NCBI GenBank assembly: GCA_026392045.1 | Contig: JAPLCU010000192.1 | Location: forward strand, 1-34,124 | DNA from: Armatimonadota bacterium | GTDB lineage: Bacteria > Armatimonadota > UBA5829 | DNA: 34,124 nt | Direction: 5' to 3' | Shown: positions 1 to 6,298 of the stretch, one piece after another | How the letters are laid out: each line of letters opens with the position of its first letter | Numbering within the stretch: the stretch's first letter is position 1 | The notes under the pieces: model-generated | Told to the model about the DNA's origin: nothing | Databases searched by the model: none | Seen by the model: the letters and a program-made list of their open reading frames with translations, nothing else | Made by a program: the position numbers and the translations under genes

Positions 1-28
1 TTGGGAAGGGGAGAAGAATGGAGTGATG

Positions 29-56
29 GTGTTAGGTGTTAGGTGTTAGGTGTTGG
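29..56. repeat. Heptamer tandem repeat (GTGTTAG)x3 + GTGTTGG
   Basis: Four consecutive 7-bp units lie in non-coding DNA: three exact GTGTTAG and one GTGTTGG. The same period-7 style recurs at 16974-17001, 20667-20696, 22186-22209 and 33608-33635. It resembles the short tandemly repeated repetitive (STRR) heptamers known from cyanobacteria in form, but not in sequence. Confidence 0.85.
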
Positions 57-69
57 ATTTGAGGGGACC

Positions 70-169
70 GTCATCCCGAGCGCAGCGAGGGATCTGCTTT
101 GAACTGAGCGCTGAAAGCTGATAGCTGAAAGCCAAAAGCAGATTCCTCGTCGTTCCTCCTCGGAATGAC
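70..169. repeat. REP/BIME-like inverted doublet with internal heptamers
   Basis: A left arm starting GTCATCCCGAGCGCAGCGAG (70-100) and a right arm (134-169) are imperfect reverse complements. Both begin GTCATYCCGAG and end ATCTGCTTT when read in the same sense. Each arm also folds on itself (ATCCC with GGGAT; ATTCC with GGAAT). The centre (110-137) holds the period-7 units GCTGAAA, GCTGATA, GCTGAAA, GCCAAAA. Two inverted self-complementary arms are the layout of a bacterial interspersed mosaic element. The internal GTCATTCCGA-type arms of the 121-bp elements at 20705 and 22210 have the same design. Confidence 0.7.
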
Positions 170-201
170 AGTGTGCGGGGCGACGCGCTATCACTTTTCA
201 A

Positions 202-231
202 TTGCCAATTGCACCCAATTTGATATATACT
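202..231 (+). promoter_or_regulatory. Probable sigma-70-type promoter for the acetylesterase gene
   Basis: TTGCCA at 202-207 and TATACT at 226-231 are each one base from consensus and are 18 bp apart. They lie about 40 bp upstream of the start codon at 274. The call is by pattern only. Confidence 0.5.
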
Positions 232-273
232 TAGCCGATAGATCGTCAAAATACTCAGGAGGAAAATTACACA

Positions 274-1854
274 ATGAAGAAAAGTTTATTCGGAATCGCC
301 GGCGCAGCTTTGATACTGGCGATTTCGGCAGCAGCAGTGCAGGCTGTTGAGCTGCCAAATGTTTTCGCAAACCACATGGTGATCCAAAGAGATATCAAGG
401 CGCCTGTGTGGGGGAAAGCAGCAGCAAATTCTACTGTGACCGTCGAGTTTGCCGGTCAGAAGAAAACTGCAACTGCAGATGCAGGCGGCAAGTGGATGAT
501 TAAGTTAGACCCAATGAAAGCCAACGCGAAGCCGCAGACGATGACCGTCAGCGAGCCGCCGAGCGTTGTGACTTATGAAGACGTGCTTGTCGGCGACAAC
601 TGGCTCTGTTCCGGTCAATCTAACATGGAATTCGACATGAACGGAACCACTAATTCGCAGCAGGAACTCGCGGATGCTGTGAATTATCCAACCATAAGAT
701 TCTTCCGCGCAACCGAGCATATTTCCACGCCTACTCCGCTGGATAACGCTCCAGGCACCTGGAATACTCTCACCCCTGATTCGGCTCGCCAGCTCACGGC
801 AGTCGGATATTTCTTCGCACGCAGGATCAATAAAGAGATTGAAGTTCCAATTGGAGTTATACAATCAGCTTGGGGCGGTTCTCCCATAGAACCATGGACA
901 ACCCCTGCCGGGTTCCGCATGGTGCCGGAGCTTGCCGATTTCTCTAATAGGATCGACATGTTCGATCCAACCACTACCGTGGGAAAGGAATTGCAGAAGG
1001 ATATCATCAAAAAGGTGTCGGAATGGCTGCCAGCCGCCCAGGCAGCGGTTGATGCTGGAAAAGTTATGCCTCCGGTTCCGGATACACCCAGGCCCGATGG
1101 CACCTGCGGCATGTATAACGGCATGATCGCCCCGTTGGTTCCCTATGGAATAAAGGGAGCGCTGTGGTATCAGGGTGAGTCCAATGGCGGCGAAGGTATC
1201 TCGTATTTCCAAAAAATGCAGGCTCTCATCGGCGGTTGGAGGAAAGCGTTTGGCGTGGGAGATTTCCCATTCTACTTCGTGCAACTCGCAAATTTCCAGG
1301 CGCCAAACCCGAACCCGGAGGGCGGCGACGGTTGGGCCAAAGTGCGTGAAGCTCAGCGCAAATCTCTTGAGATTCCAAACACTGGCATGGCAGTTGCGAT
1401 TGATCTCGCCGACGCCGGTAACCCCGGTGACATTCACCCCAAAAACAAGCAGGACGTGGGCGGAAGGCTTGCGCAGTGGGCTCTATATCAAACTTATGGC
1501 AAGAAAGACGTTGTTCCGAGCGGGCCGCTGTTCAAGAGCGCTGCTGCTGATGGAAACAAGCTGACTGTAACATTCAATTGGGTTGGAGGCGGTTTGATCG
1601 TAGGCGAGAAGAAAGGCCTTGATCCTGTTAAGGCGATTGCTGGCGGAACGCTCAAAGGATTCGCTATCGCAGGCGAAGACAAGAAGTGGGTATGGGCGGA
1701 TGCGAAGATAGTTGGCAAGACTGTTGTGCTAACAAGCGCCGAATGCCAGAACCCCGTTGCAGTGCGCTATGCGTTCACTATGAACCCTGATACTGCTAAC
1801 CTTTACAATAAGGAGGGCCTCCCTGCGTCGCCGTTCAGAAGCGATGACTGGTAG
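274..1854 (+). CDS. Secreted sialate O-acetylesterase (SASA/SGNH-hydrolase family)
   Basis: Predicted exported carbohydrate esterase of 526 residues that would remove O-acetyl groups from sialic acids or other acetylated glycans. An N-terminal signal peptide (about residues 1-24, KK then a hydrophobic run ending AVQA) directs export. The SASA hallmarks are present: GQSN with nucleophile S116, the WYQGES block around 298-303, and a DxxH-like segment with D386 and H388. The length is normal for the family. The start is fixed by AGGAGG at 257-262, 11 nt before the ATG. The gene stands alone with its own promoter and a downstream stem-loop. The true substrate cannot be read from sequence; many members act on acetylated xylan or host glycans rather than sialic acid. 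Confidence 0.9.
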   Translation: MKKSLFGIAGAALILAISAAAVQAVELPNVFANHMVIQRDIKAPVWGKAAANSTVTVEFAGQKKTATADAGGKWMIKLDPMKANAKPQTMTVSEPPSVVTYEDVLVGDNWLCSGQSNMEFDMNGTTNSQQELADAVNYPTIRFFRATEHISTPTPLDNAPGTWNTLTPDSARQLTAVGYFFARRINKEIEVPIGVIQSAWGGSPIEPWTTPAGFRMVPELADFSNRIDMFDPTTTVGKELQKDIIKKVSEWLPAAQAAVDAGKVMPPVPDTPRPDGTCGMYNGMIAPLVPYGIKGALWYQGESNGGEGISYFQKMQALIGGWRKAFGVGDFPFYFVQLANFQAPNPNPEGGDGWAKVREAQRKSLEIPNTGMAVAIDLADAGNPGDIHPKNKQDVGGRLAQWALYQTYGKKDVVPSGPLFKSAAADGNKLTVTFNWVGGGLIVGEKKGLDPVKAIAGGTLKGFAIAGEDKKWVWADAKIVGKTVVLTSAECQNPVAVRYAFTMNPDTANLYNKEGLPASPFRSDDW

Positions 1855-1862
1855 ATTATTAG

Positions 1863-1895
1863 CATCCCTTCAGATATGAATTGTCTGGAGGGATG
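1863..1895 (+). terminator. Stem-loop after the acetylesterase gene
   Basis: CATCCCTTCAGA (1863-1874) pairs with TCTGGAGGGATG (1884-1895) across a 9-nt loop, giving a 12-bp stem with one G-T wobble. It begins 9 bp after the stop codon. There is no T-tract on the plus strand, so it may be a weak terminator or an mRNA 3' end stabiliser. Confidence 0.5.
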
Positions 1896-1902
1896 ATGTA
1901 GG

Positions 1903-1931
1903 TAGACATTCATGACATTGCGTGGTATGAT
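1903..1931 (+). promoter_or_regulatory. Promoter of the 36-residue lysine-rich gene
   Basis: TAGACA (1903-1908) and TATGAT (1926-1931) are separated by exactly 17 bp, each one mismatch from consensus. The predicted transcription start near 1938 gives a leader of about 30 nt ending in a strong AAAGGAGG Shine-Dalgarno (1951-1958). Confidence 0.6.
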
Positions 1932-1966
1932 AACGTCATATTGACATCTGAAAGGAGGATATCGCA

Positions 1967-2077
1967 ATGGGTGACAAGTCTCCAAAGAAAGATGTAAAAG
2001 GACCGAAAAAGGACATCAAAGAGAAACGCCGCGATAAGCAAGAGAAGCAGGCAACCAAAAAGACATTCTCTGCATAA
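1967..2077 (+). CDS. Lysine-rich 36-residue microprotein (MGDKSPKK...)
   Basis: This short gene encodes 36 residues beginning MGDKSPKKDVKG and ending KKTFSA. About half the residues are Lys or Arg, acidic residues are interspersed, and there is no hydrophobic stretch. It therefore looks like a soluble, probably disordered, basic peptide that could bind nucleic acid or ribosomes. Evidence that it is real: AAAGGAGG sits 8 nt before the ATG, a good promoter lies upstream (1903-1931), and a strong intrinsic terminator follows (2105-2142), so it is a complete one-gene transcription unit. From memory, other bacteria carry short proteins with a similar MGDKSPK start and no known function; I could not verify this by search. 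Confidence 0.7.
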   Translation: MGDKSPKKDVKGPKKDIKEKRRDKQEKQATKKTFSA

Positions 2078-2104
2078 TTCCTTAACTCTTTGAGAAACAC
2101 ATGG

Positions 2105-2142
2105 TCGCCCGGGACAAATTACAGTCTCGGGCGATTTCTATT
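2105..2142 (+). terminator. Intrinsic terminator of the lysine-rich microprotein gene
   Basis: TCGCCCGGGAC (2105-2115) pairs with GTCTCGGGCGA (2124-2134), an 11-bp GC-rich stem with one wobble and an 8-nt loop. TTTCTATT follows immediately. It lies 27 bp after the stop codon. Confidence 0.8.
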
Positions 2143-2385
2143 GGGCTGATATCATGTGCCCATTTACCGTACAAAAAAGAAGGCTTCGCAAAAGCTTGCG
2201 CAGCCCAAAGGAAGGAGGAAAAGATGGTTGTTTGTGCCATTATAGTATTGCCATGATTTGGGGCGGCAATCACCAATTATTTTCGGAAATCCCAATTATT
2301 TTCCCGTGCAATACCAGTAAGATTCAGGCGAAGGCCGTAAAGAAGATCAATGACGCCTTGAAAAAAAGTGAATCCAAGGCAAAAG
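2143..2385. other. Gap between convergent units; weak 82-codon ORF only
   Basis: No confident gene. A plus-strand ORF (2154-2402, 82 codons) overlaps the 3' end of the NB-ARC gene and has a basic C-terminal helix-like end (KKINDALKKSESKAKA). The best Shine-Dalgarno in the area (AAGGAGG, about 2211-2218) instead serves an ATG at 2224 that opens only ten codons. A small imperfect hairpin occupies 2182-2205. The 12-mer CCAATTATTTTC is repeated at 2273 and 2292. I see no family signature. Confidence 0.4.
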
Positions 2386-4962
2386 CTAATACGCAAATGT
2401 AGCCAGACTTCTTCGGATGCCTTCCGTATTCGGGTGGAACATACCGTGCTGCTCCTGAGAGATGAGCAGCGCCCTGCCAAGTTGTATTCGCGCGTTCTTT
2501 GAATCGCCAAGGTCTCTGAACACGTCGCTCAGCGCCATCAGGTCATCAACCAGATCGACCGCAGTGGCTCCATATACGCTTTGATGTATTTCAATTGCGC
2601 GCTCCAGCTGCTGGCGCGCGCTGAATAGATCACCGGCCGCGGTATAGGTTTTTCCTAATTTCAAAGCTCTTTTGGCTACTTTGATGTCGTCTGAACCGTA
2701 CGCCATTTCCTCTATCACCAGCGCCTGCAGATAATAATCTTTGGCAGCCTGGTAGTTACCCATCTTCTCCAGAATGCAGCCAAGGGCATCAATACGAGAG
2801 ACAAGATTAGGGTGCATCGACCCGTAAACTGCCTCATCAATCGCGAGCGCCTCTTCATAACAATCCCTCACACCTTCAAGGTCTCCTATACTCTCAAAGA
2901 AGAGCCCCAAATAAGTGACGCGCGCTGCCACACGCGGATGGTTGTATCCATACGTGGATTTCTCTATCCTTAACGCACGTTCAAAACACATTTGCGCCTG
3001 ATCCGGATCGCCAAGTTCCGTGTAGACTAACCCCAGGCAGTGAACGCGATCCGCGACGCCGGGGTGTGTGAGGCCGTATATTGTTTCATCAATTTCCAAA
3101 GCGCGTTGGAAGAGCTTTTTTGCCTCTTTGAGATCACCCTTCGCCTGCAGGGCCAGAGCAAGGCTCGTGGAGCGTGCGGCGACATTGGCGTGATCTGAAC
3201 CATACGTCGCCTCGGCAATCTCCAGCGCCCTCTCGAGATAGGCGCTGGCCTGCTCAGGAATGCCAAGTTCGCGAAGTATATCACCCATATTGCCTAATCG
3301 CACTGCCACACTGGGATGATTGGGGCCATAGGCGGTTTCATCTATCTTCAGAGCGCGTTCATACTGGTTGCGCGCGCCAATAAGATCCCCGAGTTTGTGC
3401 AGGCTGGCTCCGAGAGTATCGGCGCATACGGCAATGCGCGGGTGAGTCGAACCGAATGTCACCTCGGCAATGGAAAGCGCTCTGTAAGCCAAATCCACCG
3501 ATCTCTTGAGTTCTTCGCAGGCGCGCATATAGATTGAAACGTCATCGAGAAGCGACGACATAACATCAGACTTAACTCCCAAATCGTCTGCATAGTCAAC
3601 TGCAGCCAGCGCATGCGTAAACACCAGTGAGCATCTTGAGCGAGATTCCCTTTCCTTGCTATCGAAACTGAACATGTTCGCAGCAAGATTGAGAGCTTTC
3701 TCGGCCCAGGCAGCTTTCTTGTCGCCTTCTAAAGCAGAACGCACCGCAGCTCGCACAAGACCGTGCGTGTATATCATGTTGTTGCCCAGGGACACCAGCG
3801 CGTTCTGGTGAAGCGTCTTGAGCGCCTGGTCAAATATGGATTCGTCTGAAAGGCTCAACTTGAACTCAGATGTTTCCTGCAGAGCCTTTTTCAGGGTAGG
3901 CGCCGGAAGGCCTTCAGAGGATAGGAACGCCAACAAATTAAGCAGATCCACCGCCGCGTCAGATTCCTTGCGCACCTGATCCAATGCAATTGACAGGGTA
4001 ATGCTGATGACATCGTCACTGTCGATTGTCTCGCCAATTTCCGGCGCAATCAACTTCTTTCGTGCGCGAAAAGTGGTTAGATAGTCGCCCAAGGACATAC
4101 GTGATCTGTATGCATGCACAATGGCCTGATCAAGAGCCAGCGGAAGATCATTCATCAGATGTGCGAGCTGAGACGCAATCACACCGTTGGTCGATTTACA
4201 GCGCGCCAGCAGCATTTCGGCGCTTTCAGCGCGCTCGAAGCCAAGCATTGATATTGGCACTGTACACTGCCACCAGTCAGAAACCCTGGACGTAATGATA
4301 ACGTGTCCATTTTCTCCACTAGGGATATAGGAGCGCACCAGTTCCGGATTAACGGCGTCATCGAAGATCAGTAACCAACCATCACAACGACCCAAAGCAT
4401 GGCAAACAGCTTCGCGCACAACATCCGGGCCGGCATCTTCAAACCTTAGATCGAGTTTAGCGGCGAGACTTGCAAAATCCGCCGATATCAATGCCGAATC
4501 CGAGGCGCGAATCCACCAGATCAGCTTGTAGTCATTCATATAACGGAGGGCATATTCCACTGCGACAGACGTCTTGCCCACCCCACCAAATCCCTGAGCG
4601 CCATCCACCAAAGAAACGTGACTTTGAGACGCAAAATTAGACCTGATTTTACTCATCAGTTTTTCACAGCCGTAAAATCTGGGGTTGCGCGTGTGCGGGA
4701 TGTTGCTGATGCAGACATCCTCTGTCTCTTCCTCGGGCACGGCAGGGACAAGGGCAGGGGCAGGGGCAGGGGCGTTAGCAGGTTCCGGCTCGCTCATTTG
4801 CACAGGTTCTGCTGCTTTCGGCGGCTTAGCTCGCTTTTCATTGCGCCTGTGCGCAGCAGCATCCGCCCGTGAGCTTGCCGTAATCGCAAAGATTATTGCT
4901 CCAAGCGCACCCGCGACACATAGGACTGTCAATATTGAAATAATTATAGTCGTCTCGTTCAT
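2386..4962 (-). CDS. Membrane-anchored NB-ARC (STAND) ATPase with C-terminal TPR array
   Basis: Signal-transduction ATPase of 858 residues. Order: one N-terminal membrane segment (about 5-28), an Ala/Pro-rich linker, the entry motif NIPHTRNPRFYGCEK, then the NB-ARC core with Walker A GFGGVGKTS (124-132), Walker B LLIFDD (197-202), IITSR and LPLAL. The C-terminal part holds eight full 42-residue TPR units of the A-x-x-I-x-x-x-x-YG-x-x-HP type, with a partial ninth. STAND proteins are normally held inactive and oligomerise when the sensor repeats bind a ligand; some bacterial members are antiphage sensors. No separate effector domain is seen, so the membrane helix may be the output. The start at 4962 is chosen because upstream codons are repeat DNA, although its Shine-Dalgarno is weak. 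Ligand and role are unknown. Confidence 0.85.
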   Translation of the reverse strand: MNETTIIISILTVLCVAGALGAIIFAITASSRADAAAHRRNEKRAKPPKAAEPVQMSEPEPANAPAPAPALVPAVPEEETEDVCISNIPHTRNPRFYGCEKLMSKIRSNFASQSHVSLVDGAQGFGGVGKTSVAVEYALRYMNDYKLIWWIRASDSALISADFASLAAKLDLRFEDAGPDVVREAVCHALGRCDGWLLIFDDAVNPELVRSYIPSGENGHVIITSRVSDWWQCTVPISMLGFERAESAEMLLARCKSTNGVIASQLAHLMNDLPLALDQAIVHAYRSRMSLGDYLTTFRARKKLIAPEIGETIDSDDVISITLSIALDQVRKESDAAVDLLNLLAFLSSEGLPAPTLKKALQETSEFKLSLSDESIFDQALKTLHQNALVSLGNNMIYTHGLVRAAVRSALEGDKKAAWAEKALNLAANMFSFDSKERESRSRCSLVFTHALAAVDYADDLGVKSDVMSSLLDDVSIYMRACEELKRSVDLAYRALSIAEVTFGSTHPRIAVCADTLGASLHKLGDLIGARNQYERALKIDETAYGPNHPSVAVRLGNMGDILRELGIPEQASAYLERALEIAEATYGSDHANVAARSTSLALALQAKGDLKEAKKLFQRALEIDETIYGLTHPGVADRVHCLGLVYTELGDPDQAQMCFERALRIEKSTYGYNHPRVAARVTYLGLFFESIGDLEGVRDCYEEALAIDEAVYGSMHPNLVSRIDALGCILEKMGNYQAAKDYYLQALVIEEMAYGSDDIKVAKRALKLGKTYTAAGDLFSARQQLERAIEIHQSVYGATAVDLVDDLMALSDVFRDLGDSKNARIQLGRALLISQEQHGMFHPNTEGIRRSLATFAY

Positions 4963-5018
4963 CAAGGTAATTATGCCTGATTTGCGAAGTAGTATGACAT
5001 GAATATTTGAACGGCAGG

Positions 5019-5217
5019 CTTCGGCATCAGGATACCGAAGCAAATAATATTTGAACGGCAGGCTTCGGTATCAGGATACCGAAGCAAATAACGGCACGCT
5101 TCGGCATCAGGATACCGAAGCAATATTTTAACGGCACGCTTCGGTATCAGGATACCGAAGCAAATAACGGCACACTTCGGCATCAGGATACCGAAGCAAC
5201 TAAGAGGGATATCGAAG
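5019..5217. repeat. Tandem array of five palindromic hairpins
   Basis: Five 22-bp palindromes, CTTCGG[C/T]ATCAGGATACCGAAG, lie at 5019-5040, 5063-5084, 5099-5120, 5139-5160 and 5175-5196. A degenerate half copy (GGATATCGAAG) is at 5207-5217. Each can form a 9-10 bp stem (some copies have a C-A mismatch). Spacers are short and recurrent: variants of GCAAATA, ATATTTGA and ACGGCA[G/C]. The array starts 56 bp upstream of the NB-ARC start codon, so it could sit in that gene's leader or promoter region. Confidence 0.9.
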
Positions 5218-5232
5218 CAACTAGACCCATAA

Positions 5233-5274
5233 AGAATGGCCTTTTGGTCTGTAGTTAGATCAAAAGGCCATTCT
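5233..5274 (-). terminator. Long stem-loop downstream of the FGE-fold gene
   Basis: Bases 5233-5249 (starting AGAATGGCCTTTTG) pair with 5258-5274 over 17 bp with one wobble and an 8-nt loop. It lies 39 bp after the stop of the minus-strand FGE-fold gene and before the palindrome array, the place expected for a terminator. The T-tract on the minus strand is short. Confidence 0.6.
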
Positions 5275-5313
5275 GCTTTATGGTTAAGAATACTCTTGCA
5301 CCCTCGGTAAGCT

Positions 5314-6273
5314 TTACTTGGCCTTGCCAAGGTCCGGCGCGAGAACGATGCGGAAGCCAATAATCGGCATTGGAAAATCCGGGAGGAACTTACCCCGGTA
5401 TGCTGAGCGCAGGCAGCGTTGGTCTATGGTCGGATTCGGGGCTCTTCCGTCTAACTTGCCGGAAAGATAGCAGCCGCCTCTCGCCACTTTTTTCTCACCA
5501 TTGGCGGGGCCAGTCGGGTCTAATGTTTGGCTGTCATCGTAAGAGCTATACCAGTCCATGCACCATTCGTAGACATTGCCATGCATGTCATAAAGGCCCC
5601 ACGCATTCGGCTTACGTCCTTCTTTGACCAGCTTTGTGTTTTCAAGATTTGGTCCCGCGACCGAAAAAGTGTTGATAGCGCCTTCAACGTTGAACAGGGC
5701 GGTTGATCCGGCTCGGCAGGCATATTCCCATTCTGCTTCGGTCGGCAGACGATAGATATAGCCATCTGGCAGGCGGCCTGCATTCTTTTCGCGTTCGGTA
5801 ATCTTATTGCAAAACTCGACTGCCTTCCCCCAGATGACGCCCTCCATCGGGTGCTTGGCAGAATCAAGTATGTTTCGGCTGACGGTGTTAAATGGGCCGC
5901 CTCTGTCCACTTCGGGCAGGCTTAACCCATACGCGGCTGCATTGATAAAAAACGGTTTGTAGGTGGGGATGATGACAGGAATATATTGCTCCTGCGTAAT
6001 CTCGGTTTCCGCCATATAGAACGGACGGCTGATGGTCACCGTATGCTGCTTCTCATCGTCCCATCGCCCAGCTTCTGCCGCCGGGCTGCCCATTGTCACT
6101 GTACCTTTTTCGATGCGAAGCATCCGAATTCCCAGTGAATCAGGGATTTCAAATGCCTTTTGCGCGAGGACATCCTGCGCCCGCGCGGGATATATTGGCA
6201 GCATGCTCAACGCACCGATCAAGAGCGCTGTCGCGGAAAGCATCGTGCCTAATTGTTTGCTCATTCGTTTCAT
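5314..6273 (-). CDS. Secreted FGE-sulfatase / SUMF1-fold protein
   Basis: Exported protein of 319 residues with a signal peptide (about 4-32, ending ARAQ) and the formylglycine-generating-enzyme fold. Family motifs seen in order: FYMAETEITQEQY, GVIWGKAVEFCNKI, YRLPTEAEWEYACRAG, WGLYDMHGNVYEWCMDW, VARGGCYL and GFRIV. True FGE uses a two-cysteine copper site near the C-terminus. Here the first position after YL appears to be Ser, with one Cys in QRCLRSAYRG, so formylglycine formation is doubtful. Many bacterial members of this fold have other or unknown roles. The start has AGGAG about 8 nt upstream. The gene begins 25 bp after the stop of the giant HEWGH protein gene, so the two are probably co-transcribed and may act together outside the inner membrane. 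Confidence 0.85.
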   Translation of the reverse strand: MKRMSKQLGTMLSATALLIGALSMLPIYPARAQDVLAQKAFEIPDSLGIRMLRIEKGTVTMGSPAAEAGRWDDEKQHTVTISRPFYMAETEITQEQYIPVIIPTYKPFFINAAAYGLSLPEVDRGGPFNTVSRNILDSAKHPMEGVIWGKAVEFCNKITEREKNAGRLPDGYIYRLPTEAEWEYACRAGSTALFNVEGAINTFSVAGPNLENTKLVKEGRKPNAWGLYDMHGNVYEWCMDWYSSYDDSQTLDPTGPANGEKKVARGGCYLSGKLDGRAPNPTIDQRCLRSAYRGKFLPDFPMPIIGFRIVLAPDLGKAK

Positions 6274-6298
6274 TTCTTGTTCTCCTGTCCGGGAAATC

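Noticed and set aside
46-249. 67-codon minus-strand ORF
   Set aside because: It lies across the heptamer array, the REP doublet and the acetylesterase promoter; composition comes from the repeats.
5019-5217. CRISPR-like array
   Set aside because: The regular units are fully palindromic and the spacers are short (about 14-22 bp) and largely the same as each other, not unique. No cas gene is present.
4971-5360. 129-codon minus-strand ORF through the palindrome array
   Set aside because: Its protein is only a readout of the hairpin repeats (RYPDAEACR-like units) and it overlaps the FGE-fold gene end; no Shine-Dalgarno or family signal.
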